NCBI GenBank assembly: GCA_035505095.1
Contig: DATJRE010000533.1
Span: 27,975-91,974 of the forward strand
Origin: JOPF133 sp035505095
Lineage (GTDB): Bacteria > Acidobacteriota > Terriglobia > Bryobacterales > Bryobacteraceae
DNA length: 64,000 nt
Direction of reading: 5' to 3'
Below, in pieces: positions 1 to 10,400 of the stretch; within the stretch, counting starts at the first letter, position 1, and every line of letters begins with the position of its first letter. A program made the translations under genes and the position numbers. The notes under the pieces are model-generated. The model did no database searches. It was not told where the DNA came from and worked only from the letters and a program-made list of their open reading frames with translations.

Positions 1-3
1 CAT
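1..3 (-). CDS. Start codon of the next operon gene, cut by window edge
   Basis: The first three bases read CAT, so the minus strand carries an ATG here. A perfect AGGAGG Shine-Dalgarno lies 5 nt upstream of it, next to the stop of the FAD-DUF2071 gene. This is probably the start of a further gene of the same leftward operon, whose body lies outside the window. Nothing can be said about its product. Confidence 0.5.
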
Positions 4-12
4 ATCGTCCTC

Positions 13-3000
13 CTATAAAGTCGCGGTGCTGGCGTGCTCATCGCGCACCGGCAGCCAGATCAAAGTGTCGGTCTCGACCGAGAACACCAGGTGGTCGGGT
101 TTGGCGGGCAAATCCAGGCCGGCGGCCTTCGGAATGGTGTTCACCGCCAACGTCACGTCGGCGGGCTGCAATTTCCAATCGTCGTGATGGATGTCGCCGC
201 GGTAGACCACGCCGTTCTTGACGAAATACAGACTGTACCGCTCAACAAGGAACTGCTCCAGGCTTCCCGGCGTCGGGCTGGCCGGCTCGCCCACTGGACG
301 GAAGCTGCCGAAGAAGGCGGCCGGCGGTTCGTTTTCCTGTACGCGCTCGCTGGCGTATTGGTATGTCGTGCCGTCGTTGAAGGTGGCGATCTGCGCCCGC
401 AGATAAGGGACGCCGAAGAAGTGGACGGCCATCCAATCCGAAACCACGGCCGGGCATTCGATGCTCAGGAAGTAGACTCCACCCTTGCCCCCGCGGGTGA
501 CGTAGGTGCGCAGATTCAGCTCGCGCAGCGCCTCTATTCCGGGAATGGGAGCGACGCCGCGGAAATGCATGCCGGTCACGCTCATGGGAACCATGCTCAC
601 CCAGGCGCTTCCGTCGAAGGTGTCCAGCTCAAGTTCGGGCGGCACCTTGGCGCGGATGATCTCCGGGGGAACGCGCCAGCTTGCGAAGAGCAGGTCCCGC
701 CAGGTCATGAAAAGGACCCAGGGCCTCTCGGGCGGCTTGGCGGCGCGCTTTGTGAGCGAGGCGAAAACGTTCTCGACGCGGCCGGTGACGCCACTGGCGA
801 ACTGGCGGATGCCGGTGTGCTGCTCCGGCGCCCCGGCCGCGGGCTGCGCGGGAGCTTCGAGCTTGGAATGATAGATGCACTCGGGCTTTCCGGAGATGGC
901 TTGCGAGGCCATCAGGCCTGAGATAGCCGCCCCTTCCACCAGCCCGGCACTAAACTCGTTCAGCGTGTAATCGCCGGCCAGGTAGAGGTTGTCGAAGCCG
1001 GATTCTCCGGAGGGCAGACGGTACCTGGTGCTCCCGGCCACCGAAAGGACATAGCGCTCGGAAGGATCCACGTTGGCGCGCGTGTACTGCGCTTCGAGCC
1101 GCAGTTCGCCGGCCCGCCCCTCGCGATCGGCCAGCAGCGTCCAGTCGAATTCCTTCGACCCCGGCGCGCACATCGCGTTCGGCCACAGGGGCTGGACCTT
1201 GTTGCGCAAATAGTCGCGCGCATATTCGCGCACACGGTCGAGCTGCCGCTGCGGATAGGCCGCGTCGGTGAATGGGGCGGGCATGGGTTCGTCTTCGCTT
1301 AGCGCGTGGCACAGGTAGGCGATGTTGGCGACCTTGTCCTCGGGCGTCCACTCCTCGGCGTGGAGCACGTGGGTGAAATCGGCGTAGCTGTCGAGCGGGG
1401 CCTCGAAGGCGCTGGATAAGGCGCGCTCGTTTTCGGGAAGGGCCTCGCCGTTCTGCCAGCCCATTTCCTGGTTGGTCTTGTTGAACCACCACTGGGCGGC
1501 GTGAGTCTGCACGGTCTCAACCTTTTCCACCATGTTGCGCCACTTGGGGTCGGCCTCGATCAGCTCGCGGCAGACATAGGGCAGCGGCCCGAGGGACAGC
1601 CCGAGCACCACGGAATCGAAATCGGCGCCGGCCTTCAGGATGCGGGGCGGAAGCCGGTCGTGCCAGTCCGTGTAGGCGGATTCGAGATTGTACCGGCGCA
1701 GCTCCGCGGCCTCCGCCAGTTGGTCGTAGAGCGGCTCGTGCGGCCAACAGGGAAGGCCCTTCACTTCGCAGAGCGGCTGATAGCCGTCCCCGGCCCCCGA
1801 CTTCATGGTGGCCTGAACGTCCAGGCGGATCTCTTCGATGCTTCGCTTGTCGGCCGAAAGCGCCAGATTGGCAACGCGATGGAAGAAATGGAACCGCACT
1901 CCGCGGGCGCGCAGGAGCAGATAGAGCGGCGCGAAGATGGTATCGCCCATGCCCGCCCGCATGCGGAAGCAGACGGCATGGCGGTAGGTGAAAAACATGC
2001 GGAGGGTCTGATACAGCGTGGACCCCGCCGCCATATTGGGTTGATTCTGGTCGCCCTTGCGGTAGCCAAAGGAGCTGTCGTAAATGCCGGCCACCTGCGC
2101 GGAGTTCCAATAACGCGCCCCGTGCTTCTTCAGCCACTCCCGCAAATCGCAATCGTCGATGCTGGCGAAGCCGCGGTTGAGAACGTCGTCCGCGATCATG
2201 CCGCGGATGGTGGCTGCCGCGAGGTCGAGGCCCTCGACGGTTTTCCGCAGGGATGGCGAGCGGTTCAACTGGCCTTCCACCGACTTGTGGAGAGCTTCAA
2301 TCGACTCGCCCACCAGGCGGCCAACCCAGCTATCCGGCGCCTCGTCCGGCGCGGCCGATGGCTGAGGCGCGGGCGCCGGAGCGCCTGTCATGCAAACCGC
2401 CAGGCGGTGCGCGATGTGCAGGAGCGGGAACCGGTATCCGGCAAGATCCTCGGCGCCGTGCAGGTGCAGGCCGAGCCCGTGCAACCCTTTTTCGAGAAAG
2501 CTGGTGAGCTTGTGCTCCTGCGGCCTGGAGTCCAGCCGGGCTGCGATGTCCTCGCATTCCTGGATCAGCCAGTCCAGAAGTTGCGTCAGGAAGTCGCCGG
2601 CGCGCGGCGGGGCGGCGCCGGGCTGGAACAGTTCCTCATCGCCCGGATAGCCGGGGCGGATGGCGAAGCGCGAAAACCGCGGCGTCCATTGGCCGTCGCG
2701 CTTCTCCCAGAGGGTCGCGGCGGTCTGCGGCTGGAAGGCATCCAGCCACATCTTAAAGGGAGATGCGGGCGCAAGATTGAGCCTGGTGCACTCGTCATAC
2801 ACCCGGCGGATCATGCGGAAGGCGTTCTGGTAGTAGCCGAACCAGACGTGCAGGCCGTGCTCCTCGATGCGGTTGGCGATGGCGGCATTGCGCCCGCTCG
2901 CGCCCTTTCCGCCGAGGCGCCAACCCATCTGGTAGACGTCGATTTCAAACCGGTCCTGCCAACCCGGGTCGTCGGTGAGTGCGAATGCCGTAGTGATGGC

Positions 3001-3045
3001 GCCGACGCCTCCGCCGAGAATCGCGATCCTCTTCTTACCGCTCAT
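13..3045 (-). CDS. FAD-dependent oxidoreductase fused to a C-terminal DUF2071 domain
   Basis: The 1010-residue protein has two parts. Residues 1 to about 740 form a flavin amine-oxidase/phytoene-desaturase-like NAD(P)-binding protein. It has the FAD Rossmann loop GGGVGA at residues 11-16, the family signature around EEHGLHVWFGYY, and a C-terminal flavin-binding segment around LAGDYTLNEFSAGLVEGAA. From about residue 771 to the end it matches the DUF2071 (YqjF-like) family, starting near PPERPWVLFMTWRDLLFASW. A GAGGAG ribosome site sits 5 nt before the ATG. It is the last complete gene of a leftward cluster, 72 nt after the MpaB-like gene, which suggests a joint redox role on a hydrophobic substrate. 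The substrate is unknown. The fusion is directly visible as one uninterrupted frame. Confidence 0.85.
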   Translation of the reverse strand: MSGKKRIAILGGGVGAITTAFALTDDPGWQDRFEIDVYQMGWRLGGKGASGRNAAIANRIEEHGLHVWFGYYQNAFRMIRRVYDECTRLNLAPASPFKMWLDAFQPQTAATLWEKRDGQWTPRFSRFAIRPGYPGDEELFQPGAAPPRAGDFLTQLLDWLIQECEDIAARLDSRPQEHKLTSFLEKGLHGLGLHLHGAEDLAGYRFPLLHIAHRLAVCMTGAPAPAPQPSAAPDEAPDSWVGRLVGESIEALHKSVEGQLNRSPSLRKTVEGLDLAAATIRGMIADDVLNRGFASIDDCDLREWLKKHGARYWNSAQVAGIYDSSFGYRKGDQNQPNMAAGSTLYQTLRMFFTYRHAVCFRMRAGMGDTIFAPLYLLLRARGVRFHFFHRVANLALSADKRSIEEIRLDVQATMKSGAGDGYQPLCEVKGLPCWPHEPLYDQLAEAAELRRYNLESAYTDWHDRLPPRILKAGADFDSVVLGLSLGPLPYVCRELIEADPKWRNMVEKVETVQTHAAQWWFNKTNQEMGWQNGEALPENERALSSAFEAPLDSYADFTHVLHAEEWTPEDKVANIAYLCHALSEDEPMPAPFTDAAYPQRQLDRVREYARDYLRNKVQPLWPNAMCAPGSKEFDWTLLADREGRAGELRLEAQYTRANVDPSERYVLSVAGSTRYRLPSGESGFDNLYLAGDYTLNEFSAGLVEGAAISGLMASQAISGKPECIYHSKLEAPAQPAAGAPEQHTGIRQFASGVTGRVENVFASLTKRAAKPPERPWVLFMTWRDLLFASWRVPPEIIRAKVPPELELDTFDGSAWVSMVPMSVTGMHFRGVAPIPGIEALRELNLRTYVTRGGKGGVYFLSIECPAVVSDWMAVHFFGVPYLRAQIATFNDGTTYQYASERVQENEPPAAFFGSFRPVGEPASPTPGSLEQFLVERYSLYFVKNGVVYRGDIHHDDWKLQPADVTLAVNTIPKAAGLDLPAKPDHLVFSVETDTLIWLPVRDEHASTATL

Positions 3046-3117
3046 GAAAGCTCCTCACGAATGCTGCAACTAATGTGTATACGAGACTGAACTTCCCAAA
3101 CCATCTACTAAATCGAC

Positions 3118-4287
3118 TTACTTCCTGGGTGGATCCGCCGCGGCGGCCATATGGGCCTGTGCCCATCCGTGGTGCAGGCTGGTCGGAATGATGAAGGGCG
3201 TCCGCTTTCCGCCCAGTTCCAGCTTTACCACCGACTCCATAAACAGCAGCCCGAATTTGCGCATCAGCCACAGCTTCGGAGGGATATGTCCCCCTTTGGT
3301 GTCCAGCTCGCTCCGGAAGCGCGCGGCGTCTTCCAGTATGTGCTCTTGGAAGTCGTAATGGGGAAGGCCAAAGTGGTCGGCTACGTCCGGGGGAAGAAAA
3401 TGGCGCATCAGCGCGGCCGGCCATTTCCTCCAGGGTCCCGGCGGCATCACATGCTCCATCATCTGGAGCAGTGCGTCGTTCATGGCCTTGCCCTCGGGGC
3501 ACGGTTCCACCTGGCGGCGCTGGATGGTGTCGCAGAGTTCCTTGGCGTCGGGCATGGTGGCGGGAATCAGCTCCTCGCGGATTCCCATGATGCGCGAGAT
3601 CACCTTCCAGACTTCCAGGTAGCCCTGCTGCTCCTCGGGGGCCGCGGTAATCCCCAGCTTGGCCAGGCCGTCCATGATGATGTAGGTGAAGACCATCAGG
3701 GTGCCGGCGAGATCCTCCTGATTAATAGGCAGGCCGAGCTCGTCGCTCCAGGCCCTTTCGGGGTCGGTGAGAATCAGGCGCCGTGTAGCCGCGTGCAGCA
3801 GGCGGATCTTCTGCGCGGTGCGAACGCCCCGTCCGTCCGGCGAGAGGCCGCCCGGGACCAGCACATCCATCACCATCTGGGTGGTTTCGAAGAGCCGGTG
3901 GTTGGGGCGATTGTTCAGGTAGCCGGTCCGGTAGAGCACCTGCACGCCTCTGCGCGCGGAGTAGGAGGCGGGCAGCGAATAGCAGGCCAGCACCATCAGG
4001 ATCTCGACGCCGCACCGTTCGAAAAGGCGCTGCCCTCCCAGAATCAAACTGTCGTCCACGTGCGGAACCTCGGCGGCGGCGAGATAGTCGCGCATCTGGG
4101 CGGGGAGTTGCTCGGGAGCGGGGTGGTCGTTCTGCACCAGGGTCTTCATCACCTCCCAGACACGGTAGACGCCTCCGCTCTCGAATAATTCGGCCACCAC
4201 GCCATCCGCCAGCGGATCGCCGATGGTGCGCATCTGGTCCAGAGAGGCGTCGGTCCACTTACCGGCCGGCGTTGATCCTGCGGTCAT
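3118..4287 (-). CDS. Oxygenase MpaB / latex-clearing-protein family (DUF2236)
   Basis: The 389-residue protein carries the DUF2236 core: a helical stretch around SYSARRGVQVLYRTGYL, a RLLHAATRR helix with His165, and the family signature GLPINQEDLAGTLMVF. Members such as the rubber oxygenase Lcp and fungal MpaB are b-type haem enzymes that cleave isoprenoid chains, and the helix histidine is a candidate axial haem ligand. No signal peptide is visible. The frame is open far upstream, but that extension overlaps the TonB receptor gene. The ATG at 4287 is preceded by AGGAGGAG, which decides the start. It lies between the receptor gene (17-nt gap) and the FAD-DUF2071 gene, so an outer-membrane uptake plus oxidation module is possible. 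The substrate is not identifiable. Confidence 0.85.
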   Translation of the reverse strand: MTAGSTPAGKWTDASLDQMRTIGDPLADGVVAELFESGGVYRVWEVMKTLVQNDHPAPEQLPAQMRDYLAAAEVPHVDDSLILGGQRLFERCGVEILMVLACYSLPASYSARRGVQVLYRTGYLNNRPNHRLFETTQMVMDVLVPGGLSPDGRGVRTAQKIRLLHAATRRLILTDPERAWSDELGLPINQEDLAGTLMVFTYIIMDGLAKLGITAAPEEQQGYLEVWKVISRIMGIREELIPATMPDAKELCDTIQRRQVEPCPEGKAMNDALLQMMEHVMPPGPWRKWPAALMRHFLPPDVADHFGLPHYDFQEHILEDAARFRSELDTKGGHIPPKLWLMRKFGLLFMESVVKLELGGKRTPFIIPTSLHHGWAQAHMAAAADPPRK

Positions 4288-4304
4288 GACGTCTCCTCCT
4301 TTTG

Positions 4305-7300
4305 TCAGAAACTGAATTTCAGCGCAAATTGAAGTTGGCGCGAGCTGCCCGCCGTTTGGGTAATCTGCCCGGCCAGCGGATTCACCGTGCCGTTGGCGTC
4401 CAGAAAGACATTTCGATTGCTGTAAACCGGGACGTTGAAATTGGGGTGATTGAAAATGTTGAACAGCTCGAAGCGGAACTGAACGGCGTAGCGTTCCGCG
4501 AGCCGCAGGGATTTCAGAAAGCCGCAATCCACGTCCGCCATGCCCGGGCCGGTCACGGTATCGCGCCCGAGATCGCCAAACGCGCCGGCGGGCTGCAATT
4601 CGAAGGCGTTGGGATTGAACCACTGGTTGGGCGAACCCGTCACCGGGTTGTTGCTGTATCCAGGCTTCACATCGGGACGCTCGGAGCCTTCCGGCGGCGA
4701 GAGCGTCTGCAAGGTGTTGGCCCGGTCGAACCCGTTCTCGACCGAGAAAGGAAGCCCCGAGTGGAAGGTGGCGATTCCCGCGAACTGCCATCCTCCGGCG
4801 ACCGTTCGAGCCCACCCGGCGAGGCGGTTGCCGAACGGGAGGTCGTAGATATAGTTCAGGCTGAGACTCTGCCGCACGTCGAATGTGGAGTTGCCGTAGT
4901 CCAGGCGCAGATTGTCGATGTCGGTGGTCTCGCCGGCATCGTTCCAACTGTCGCCGTTGAACTCGTTGGATTGCGTGTCGAGCGAATGCGACCAGGTGTA
5001 CGCGGCAAACAGGCGCGAGCTGCCGGAGAATCGCTTCTCCAAGGTCGCCACCAGGGACCGGTAATTGGAGGTGTCCATGGGGTAACTGAAGGCCAGCGTG
5101 GAAAAGTAAGGATTCGGGCGCGTGGCCGTGGCGGTGCGGATGGGCGTGCCATCCGGCAGGGTGGCGTTGGGCAGCGGCTCGTTGTAATCGTAGGAACCCA
5201 GCAGGCGGCGGCCGCCCGAAAACACTCCGCCCACTTCCAGGACCAGCCCCGGCGCCAGCTCGCGCTGAACGTTGACGTTGTATTCGAGCACGTAAGGGGT
5301 GGTGGAAATCTGGTAGCCCGTCACCAGCGAAATAGAGGGTGGCAGGGCGAACAGCGCCGCGGGCGAAATCGGAAAGCCCGGAAAGACACCGACTCCCAGG
5401 ACGGTCTGCGGCGGGTTGAACCCGTACTCGGCGTAATCGCGCGGCGCGTATTCCTGGTAGAACATTCCGAAGCCGCCGCGCACGGAAGTCTTGCCGTCTC
5501 CGGTGGCGTCCCAGGCGAAGCCGAAGCGCGGCGCGAGGTTGGCGAGCGACGGATTCTGCGCGAAAACATGCGGCAGCGTGGTCACCGTTGGGTCGCTCAG
5601 ATTCACCAGGCTGGCGAAGCGCCCGTGGCTCTCGGTGGGGTTGGTGATGAATTCGTAGCGCACGCCGAAATTGAGCGTGAGGTTCTTGCGCAGGCGATAG
5701 GAATCCCAGAAGTATGCCCCGCCGACTCCCTGGTTCCAGGTGCGCTCGGTATCCAGCTTGCCCGGCAGCGGCGCTATGAAGAGATAGGGATTGGCGGTCA
5801 GGAAATCCGCCAGCGTGTTGAAGGTGAGAGAGCCGCCCGAGTAAAGATCGGCACGATAGGGATCCTGAATTTTCTGCCATTCGAAGCCGGCCTTCATCAC
5901 GTGCCGGCCGCGGATGAAGCTGACGTCGTCGGCAAAGGTCCAGTCGTTGATGATGAGGTAATACGGGATGATCGGATCCGGCCCGTAATATCCCACGCCG
6001 CCGATGGTGATGGCGCCCGCGGCCCGGCCGCTGGTTCCGGGAACCAGGTTGAGCGCCGGCGGAACGAACGAGCTGTTGCCGGCCGAATCGCTGCGGTTGA
6101 AGCTGATGCGGAGGGAATTCACGGCCCTGGCGGAGAGAATCCGGGTCTCCTGCAAGGTGGCGTAACGGTTGCGGCCCTGCGAGAGCTGATAGAAGGGAAT
6201 GTACATGCCGGCGACGGGGAACGGGTCGTTCAACTGGCCGTTGTCGATGGTGAAGCGCCCGAAGAGCGTGTCCTTTGCCGAAAGATACTGATCGATTCGT
6301 GCGGAGACGTAGTTCTCGGAGGTGGTGCGCGGGGCGGTGGTGGTGTATTCGCCCACTCCGCCACCCAGATCGGGGCCGTTGGGGAGGGGAAACAGGTTCA
6401 GCAGCGGGACGATGGCGGGGTTGACGGCGACCGTGCCGGTAGGCAGGTTGCCGAGGCGCGCCGGGGCGTCGGGGACGCCTCCCAGTTCAGTCTCGCCGAG
6501 GGTTTCCCGCAGGCCCTCATAGTCGGCGAAGTAGAAAGTTTTGTTGGCGACGATCCGGCCGCCCGAGTAGGCCCCGAACTGATTGCGGCGGAAGGACGGG
6601 ATTTGCGAGGGGTCGAAGAAATTTCGCGCGTCGAGCGCGCTGTTGCGCAGATACTCGAAGGCGCTGCCATGAAACTGGTTGGATCCCGAGCGCGAAATCG
6701 CGTTGACCACGGAACTTCCCGAGCGGCCATACTCCGGGCTGAAGTTGTTGGTCTCCACTTTGAACTCTTCGATCGCATCCACGCCCAGGGCGGTGCCGAG
6801 CGCGGAGTTGCCCGTGCTGTCGTTGAAGAAGCCCATGACGTTGGTGCCATCCAGCAGGTAGACGCCGCCGCTCGAGGCGCGCGACCCGGCCACCGCAATG
6901 CGCCGGGTGAGGCCCGAAAAAGAGCTGCTGCTGAAAGTGGTGATGTTCACCACGCCCGGCACCAGGAGGGTCAATTGGGTGTAATCGCGGCCGTTGAGAG
7001 GAAGGTCGGCGATGGTCTGCCGCTCGACCACGTTGCCCATGGACGTATTGGCCGTATCGACAAGCGGCGCCTCGCCCGAGACCACCACCGTTTCGCGCAC
7101 CGGCCCCACCTTCAAAGTGAAGTCCACCAGCGCTTCGCGTCCCACGGTCAGCTCGATACCCTGGCGCACCTCGGTCTGAAAGCCGCTCTTTTCAGCCTGG
7201 ACTTGGTAGGCGCCGGGGTCGAGATCGAGCGCCAGGTAGCGCCCCGCGCCATCGGTGGCAGTGGTGCGGCGCAAGCCCGTGGCGAGGCGCTGCACCGTGA

Positions 7301-7436
7301 TCGCGGCGTCCGGAACCACGCGCCCGGAGGAATCTTCCACCACTCCGGAAATGGCAGCCGTGGTGACCTGCGCCGGCGCAAATCCGCCCGCCCACAGAAG
7401 GGTCAGCAGCAAGCCGGTAAGTGTCCCGATTCTCAC
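4305..7436 (-). CDS. TonB-dependent receptor with N-terminal carboxypeptidase regulatory-like domain (Oar-like)
   Basis: The 1043-residue outer-membrane protein starts with a signal peptide (cleavage near GFAPAQ). Next comes a CarboxypepD_reg/CNA-B-like domain (about residues 26-110, SGVVEDSSGRVVPDAAITV). A plug domain follows with the DLPLNGRDYTQL segment typical of acidobacterial Oar-like receptors. A long beta-barrel ends in an aromatic residue (ALKFSF), as required for BAM insertion. Translation starts at GTG 7436, which overlaps the TGA of the upstream STAND gene (GTGA). AGGAG lies 5 nt before it, so translation is probably coupled. The ligand is unknown. Members of this family are common in Acidobacteriota and often annotated only as carboxypeptidase regulatory-like proteins. 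Confidence 0.9.
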   Translation of the reverse strand: MRIGTLTGLLLTLLWAGGFAPAQVTTAAISGVVEDSSGRVVPDAAITVQRLATGLRRTTATDGAGRYLALDLDPGAYQVQAEKSGFQTEVRQGIELTVGREALVDFTLKVGPVRETVVVSGEAPLVDTANTSMGNVVERQTIADLPLNGRDYTQLTLLVPGVVNITTFSSSSFSGLTRRIAVAGSRASSGGVYLLDGTNVMGFFNDSTGNSALGTALGVDAIEEFKVETNNFSPEYGRSGSSVVNAISRSGSNQFHGSAFEYLRNSALDARNFFDPSQIPSFRRNQFGAYSGGRIVANKTFYFADYEGLRETLGETELGGVPDAPARLGNLPTGTVAVNPAIVPLLNLFPLPNGPDLGGGVGEYTTTAPRTTSENYVSARIDQYLSAKDTLFGRFTIDNGQLNDPFPVAGMYIPFYQLSQGRNRYATLQETRILSARAVNSLRISFNRSDSAGNSSFVPPALNLVPGTSGRAAGAITIGGVGYYGPDPIIPYYLIINDWTFADDVSFIRGRHVMKAGFEWQKIQDPYRADLYSGGSLTFNTLADFLTANPYLFIAPLPGKLDTERTWNQGVGGAYFWDSYRLRKNLTLNFGVRYEFITNPTESHGRFASLVNLSDPTVTTLPHVFAQNPSLANLAPRFGFAWDATGDGKTSVRGGFGMFYQEYAPRDYAEYGFNPPQTVLGVGVFPGFPISPAALFALPPSISLVTGYQISTTPYVLEYNVNVQRELAPGLVLEVGGVFSGGRRLLGSYDYNEPLPNATLPDGTPIRTATATRPNPYFSTLAFSYPMDTSNYRSLVATLEKRFSGSSRLFAAYTWSHSLDTQSNEFNGDSWNDAGETTDIDNLRLDYGNSTFDVRQSLSLNYIYDLPFGNRLAGWARTVAGGWQFAGIATFHSGLPFSVENGFDRANTLQTLSPPEGSERPDVKPGYSNNPVTGSPNQWFNPNAFELQPAGAFGDLGRDTVTGPGMADVDCGFLKSLRLAERYAVQFRFELFNIFNHPNFNVPVYSNRNVFLDANGTVNPLAGQITQTAGSSRQLQFALKFSF

Positions 7437-10400
7437 CTATGCTCCTGAGTCTGCCAGAACCGCTGGCGGCAAGCCTTTCTGGCGTATTCTATATCTTCGT
7501 CGCCGAAAGAAACAGACCGTTGCAGCAATTTCTTCTGAAGGGTGGCGGTAGCCGATGGATTCATGAAGTCCGTGTGGCTGCCGAGTTGTTCACATGCGGC
7601 TTGGAGCCACTGCTGCCAATTGGCGCGCCAGAGCCGGATGCCGCCGTCCGCGCCACCGCTGGCGAGCGTCGAACCATCCGGGCTGATGTCCATCGCGCTG
7701 GTGCCGCCGGGATCCCCGGTGAACTCCGCGATGCGCTCACCGGTGGCGGTGCTCCACATCCCGATGGTTTGTCCGCCCACAAAGACGGTGTGCTCATCCG
7801 GCGAGATTGCGAGAGTCCCGGCATCGGGCGCGTTCTGGAGGGTCACCGTCGAAGAATTGGCTCCTAGTTTGCCATTGTCGATCCGCCAGCGCAGAATCTG
7901 GCTCGGGTTCCACACGAAAAGCGATTGGCCGTCCAGACTGAATGCGACCGCGCGAATCAACCCCATCACCTTCACCGGAACGCCCAGCGGCTTACCGTCG
8001 AGTCCCCACAGCCCGAGATTGTTTGGGAAGTAGTATCGGGCGATGGTTCTTCCATCGGGGCTGAGCGCCAGGCGCGGCCCGGAACTGAAGTAATCCGAAA
8101 GGATTGGGGCGGGGAACGAGGATGCCTGGCCGCCGGCTGCCAGATCCCAAACCCTGGCCGTGCCGTCCTGTGCCGCGCCCGCCAGGAAGCGGCCGTCGCC
8201 AGTGAATGCCAGCAGCCGGGTGTCGTCGTCGCGGCTCCGTTGGATGTTCGCACTGGCATATCGAAGCTCACGCGACACTTTGCCGGACGAATCCCACAGG
8301 CGGATCAGGTGGTCCACTCCATTCGATGTGCCCAGAGCGGTCGCCAGCAGGCTGCCATCGTGGTTAAAAGCCAGCCCGGTCATCTGGAGTGGCGCCCCGC
8401 CCGGCTCACTCGGAAGATTGTCCACCCTCTGAACGGCGCCGGTCCGGGGATCGACCAGGTCGAATTCCGGATGGATTCCGCTCGCCGCGATCCGGTCGCC
8501 CTTGGGACTCCATCGGATCTGCGTGATCGCCGCTCCAGGATTGACCGCGATGGCGCCGATCAGATTCGCACGTTCCAAATTCAGCAGGTGCGCCTGCGGG
8601 CCGTCGCCGACCGCCAGCCGGGAGCCGGTGGGGTCGAACACCAAGGTGGGGCAAACCGGCCCGCCGGGATGATACTCCGGAAAGAGGTTCTCTCCCTGCT
8701 GGGCATCCAGGATGCGCACCGTGCCATCCTGGGTCGCCACCGCGGCTACGGTGCCTTGGGAGTTGAACGCGACGTGACAAACGGGGGCATTATAGGAGGC
8801 CTTAAGAATAGGTTGCAGCTCCAGGCTTCCGGGATTCGGGCCGCCTCCGGGGCCGAACAGCACCGTGGCGCCATCGCTTCCGCCGCTCAGAACCCTCCAG
8901 GAGCCATCCCTCCGGTAGACCATCGCAAGCGCGGAAATGCTCTCGCCGTGCTGCTGATAGACGGCCAGCGGCTCTCCCGCGGAGCTCCATAAGTGCACCG
9001 CATCGTCGGAGCCGCCGGAAGCAACCACGAACTTGCCATCTGGGCTTTTGGCTGCCGACACCGCCGCTACGGCCGGTTTCTGCGGCGTGGTTGCACCGGG
9101 TTTTTCCCAGCGCAGATTGCCCTGCAGGTCCCAGGAGCGCAGGTAGCCGTCATCCGAGCCGGTCAGGATCGAGCTGCCATCGGGAGCGAAACTCATGGAG
9201 AGCAACTGGGCGTTCGGACCGAACGCGGGCACCGGCAACGCCTTCCCACGCCGGTCCGATAAGTAGATCTTCCCCAATGCCTGCGCCAAGGTCTGGCCAT
9301 CCGGGCTGAAGGCGATCGACACCGATTGCAAACGGGCGCCCTTCAAATCGCCGGACGCCGTTTGCAGAATCTGCTTTCCGGCGGCGTCCAGAAATTCCAG
9401 CGGGCACTCCATGCCGCCCGGATGCATGTGCAGAACGGGGGGTCCAAGAATCGCCAGCGTGCCATCCGGGGACCAGGCGATGGATAGTGAAGGAGTGGCG
9501 ATTACGGATTCCTCCAGCGAGGAATTCAGCGCCCGATTCAACGCGGACTGGATCTTGGGATTGAGTTCGCCGGCGGTGAAAGCGGATTTCAGCTCCATGG
9601 CGCGCGCCACCGCGGCTACGGCGAGCATCAGGCCGCTCACGGGATCGGCGCCCAGCAGGCGGCCGCTGTCGTTCAGCGCCAGTTGCAGCTTGGCCGTCTT
9701 TTCCTGGTCCTGGGCGTTGCTCCGCTGGAACAGCGCGTACACCGCCGTGGCGGCGATCAACAGCGCGACGGCAGCGGCGGCGGTGCGGAGAATGCTGGCA
9801 CTGCGCCGGCGCTTGCGCTGCTCCACGCGGCTGGCTTCGATGAGCTTCCGCTCTTTGGGACTCAGCAGCCGCATTCCCGGCGCGCCGCGTTCGACCGTTT
9901 CCAGCAAGCCGTCGTCCAGCAGGCCGGTGGCGCTACCTTCCACCCAATCGTCCACGCGGCTTTCGATGATGCGGCGCGCCTTCTGGCCCGGCTGCTCAGA
10001 AGTGGCGTAGCGCTGCCGTACCAGGGGAGCCAGCGTGTCGTGACAGAGGCGGGTGGCCTTCTGGCCGTCGTCGCGCGAGGTATCGCTCAGCAGGAATAGA
10101 GTTTCGAGCTCCTGGATCAGGGCCGGAACATCGGCGGCGCGGTGCTTGTATTGCGCCAGCAGGTTGTCCAGGCTGCACTCCTGGGCGGTGAGCATGGGCG
10201 TGGTGTGGTACGCCAGCAGGTCCAGGGCGAGGCCGGAATCGACCCATTCGGCATGCGCGGGCTTCAGCGCGGCCAACTGCTGATCCAGAAAATCGCCCAG
10301 CAGCACGCCTTCCTTCTTCAGGCTCTCGTACTGTTCAATGGAAAAGGCCGGCGCGCTGCGCGATTGCGCGGTCGCCTTGCGCCACATTTTAGTGAGCAGG

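Noticed and set aside
1501..3090. Long plus-strand open frame opposite the FAD-DUF2071 gene
   Set aside because: No domain or ribosome site; the minus-strand frame has clear FAD and DUF2071 motifs, so this is a GC-rich antisense shadow.
4288..5880. 530-codon N-terminal extension of the MpaB-like frame
   Set aside because: It overlaps the receptor gene entirely; a perfect AGGAGGAG precedes the internal ATG at 4287.
4302..7448. 1048-codon plus-strand open frame
   Set aside because: It mirrors the receptor gene exactly; its translation is low-complexity Arg/Gly/Val with no family, while the minus strand encodes a signal peptide, plug and barrel.
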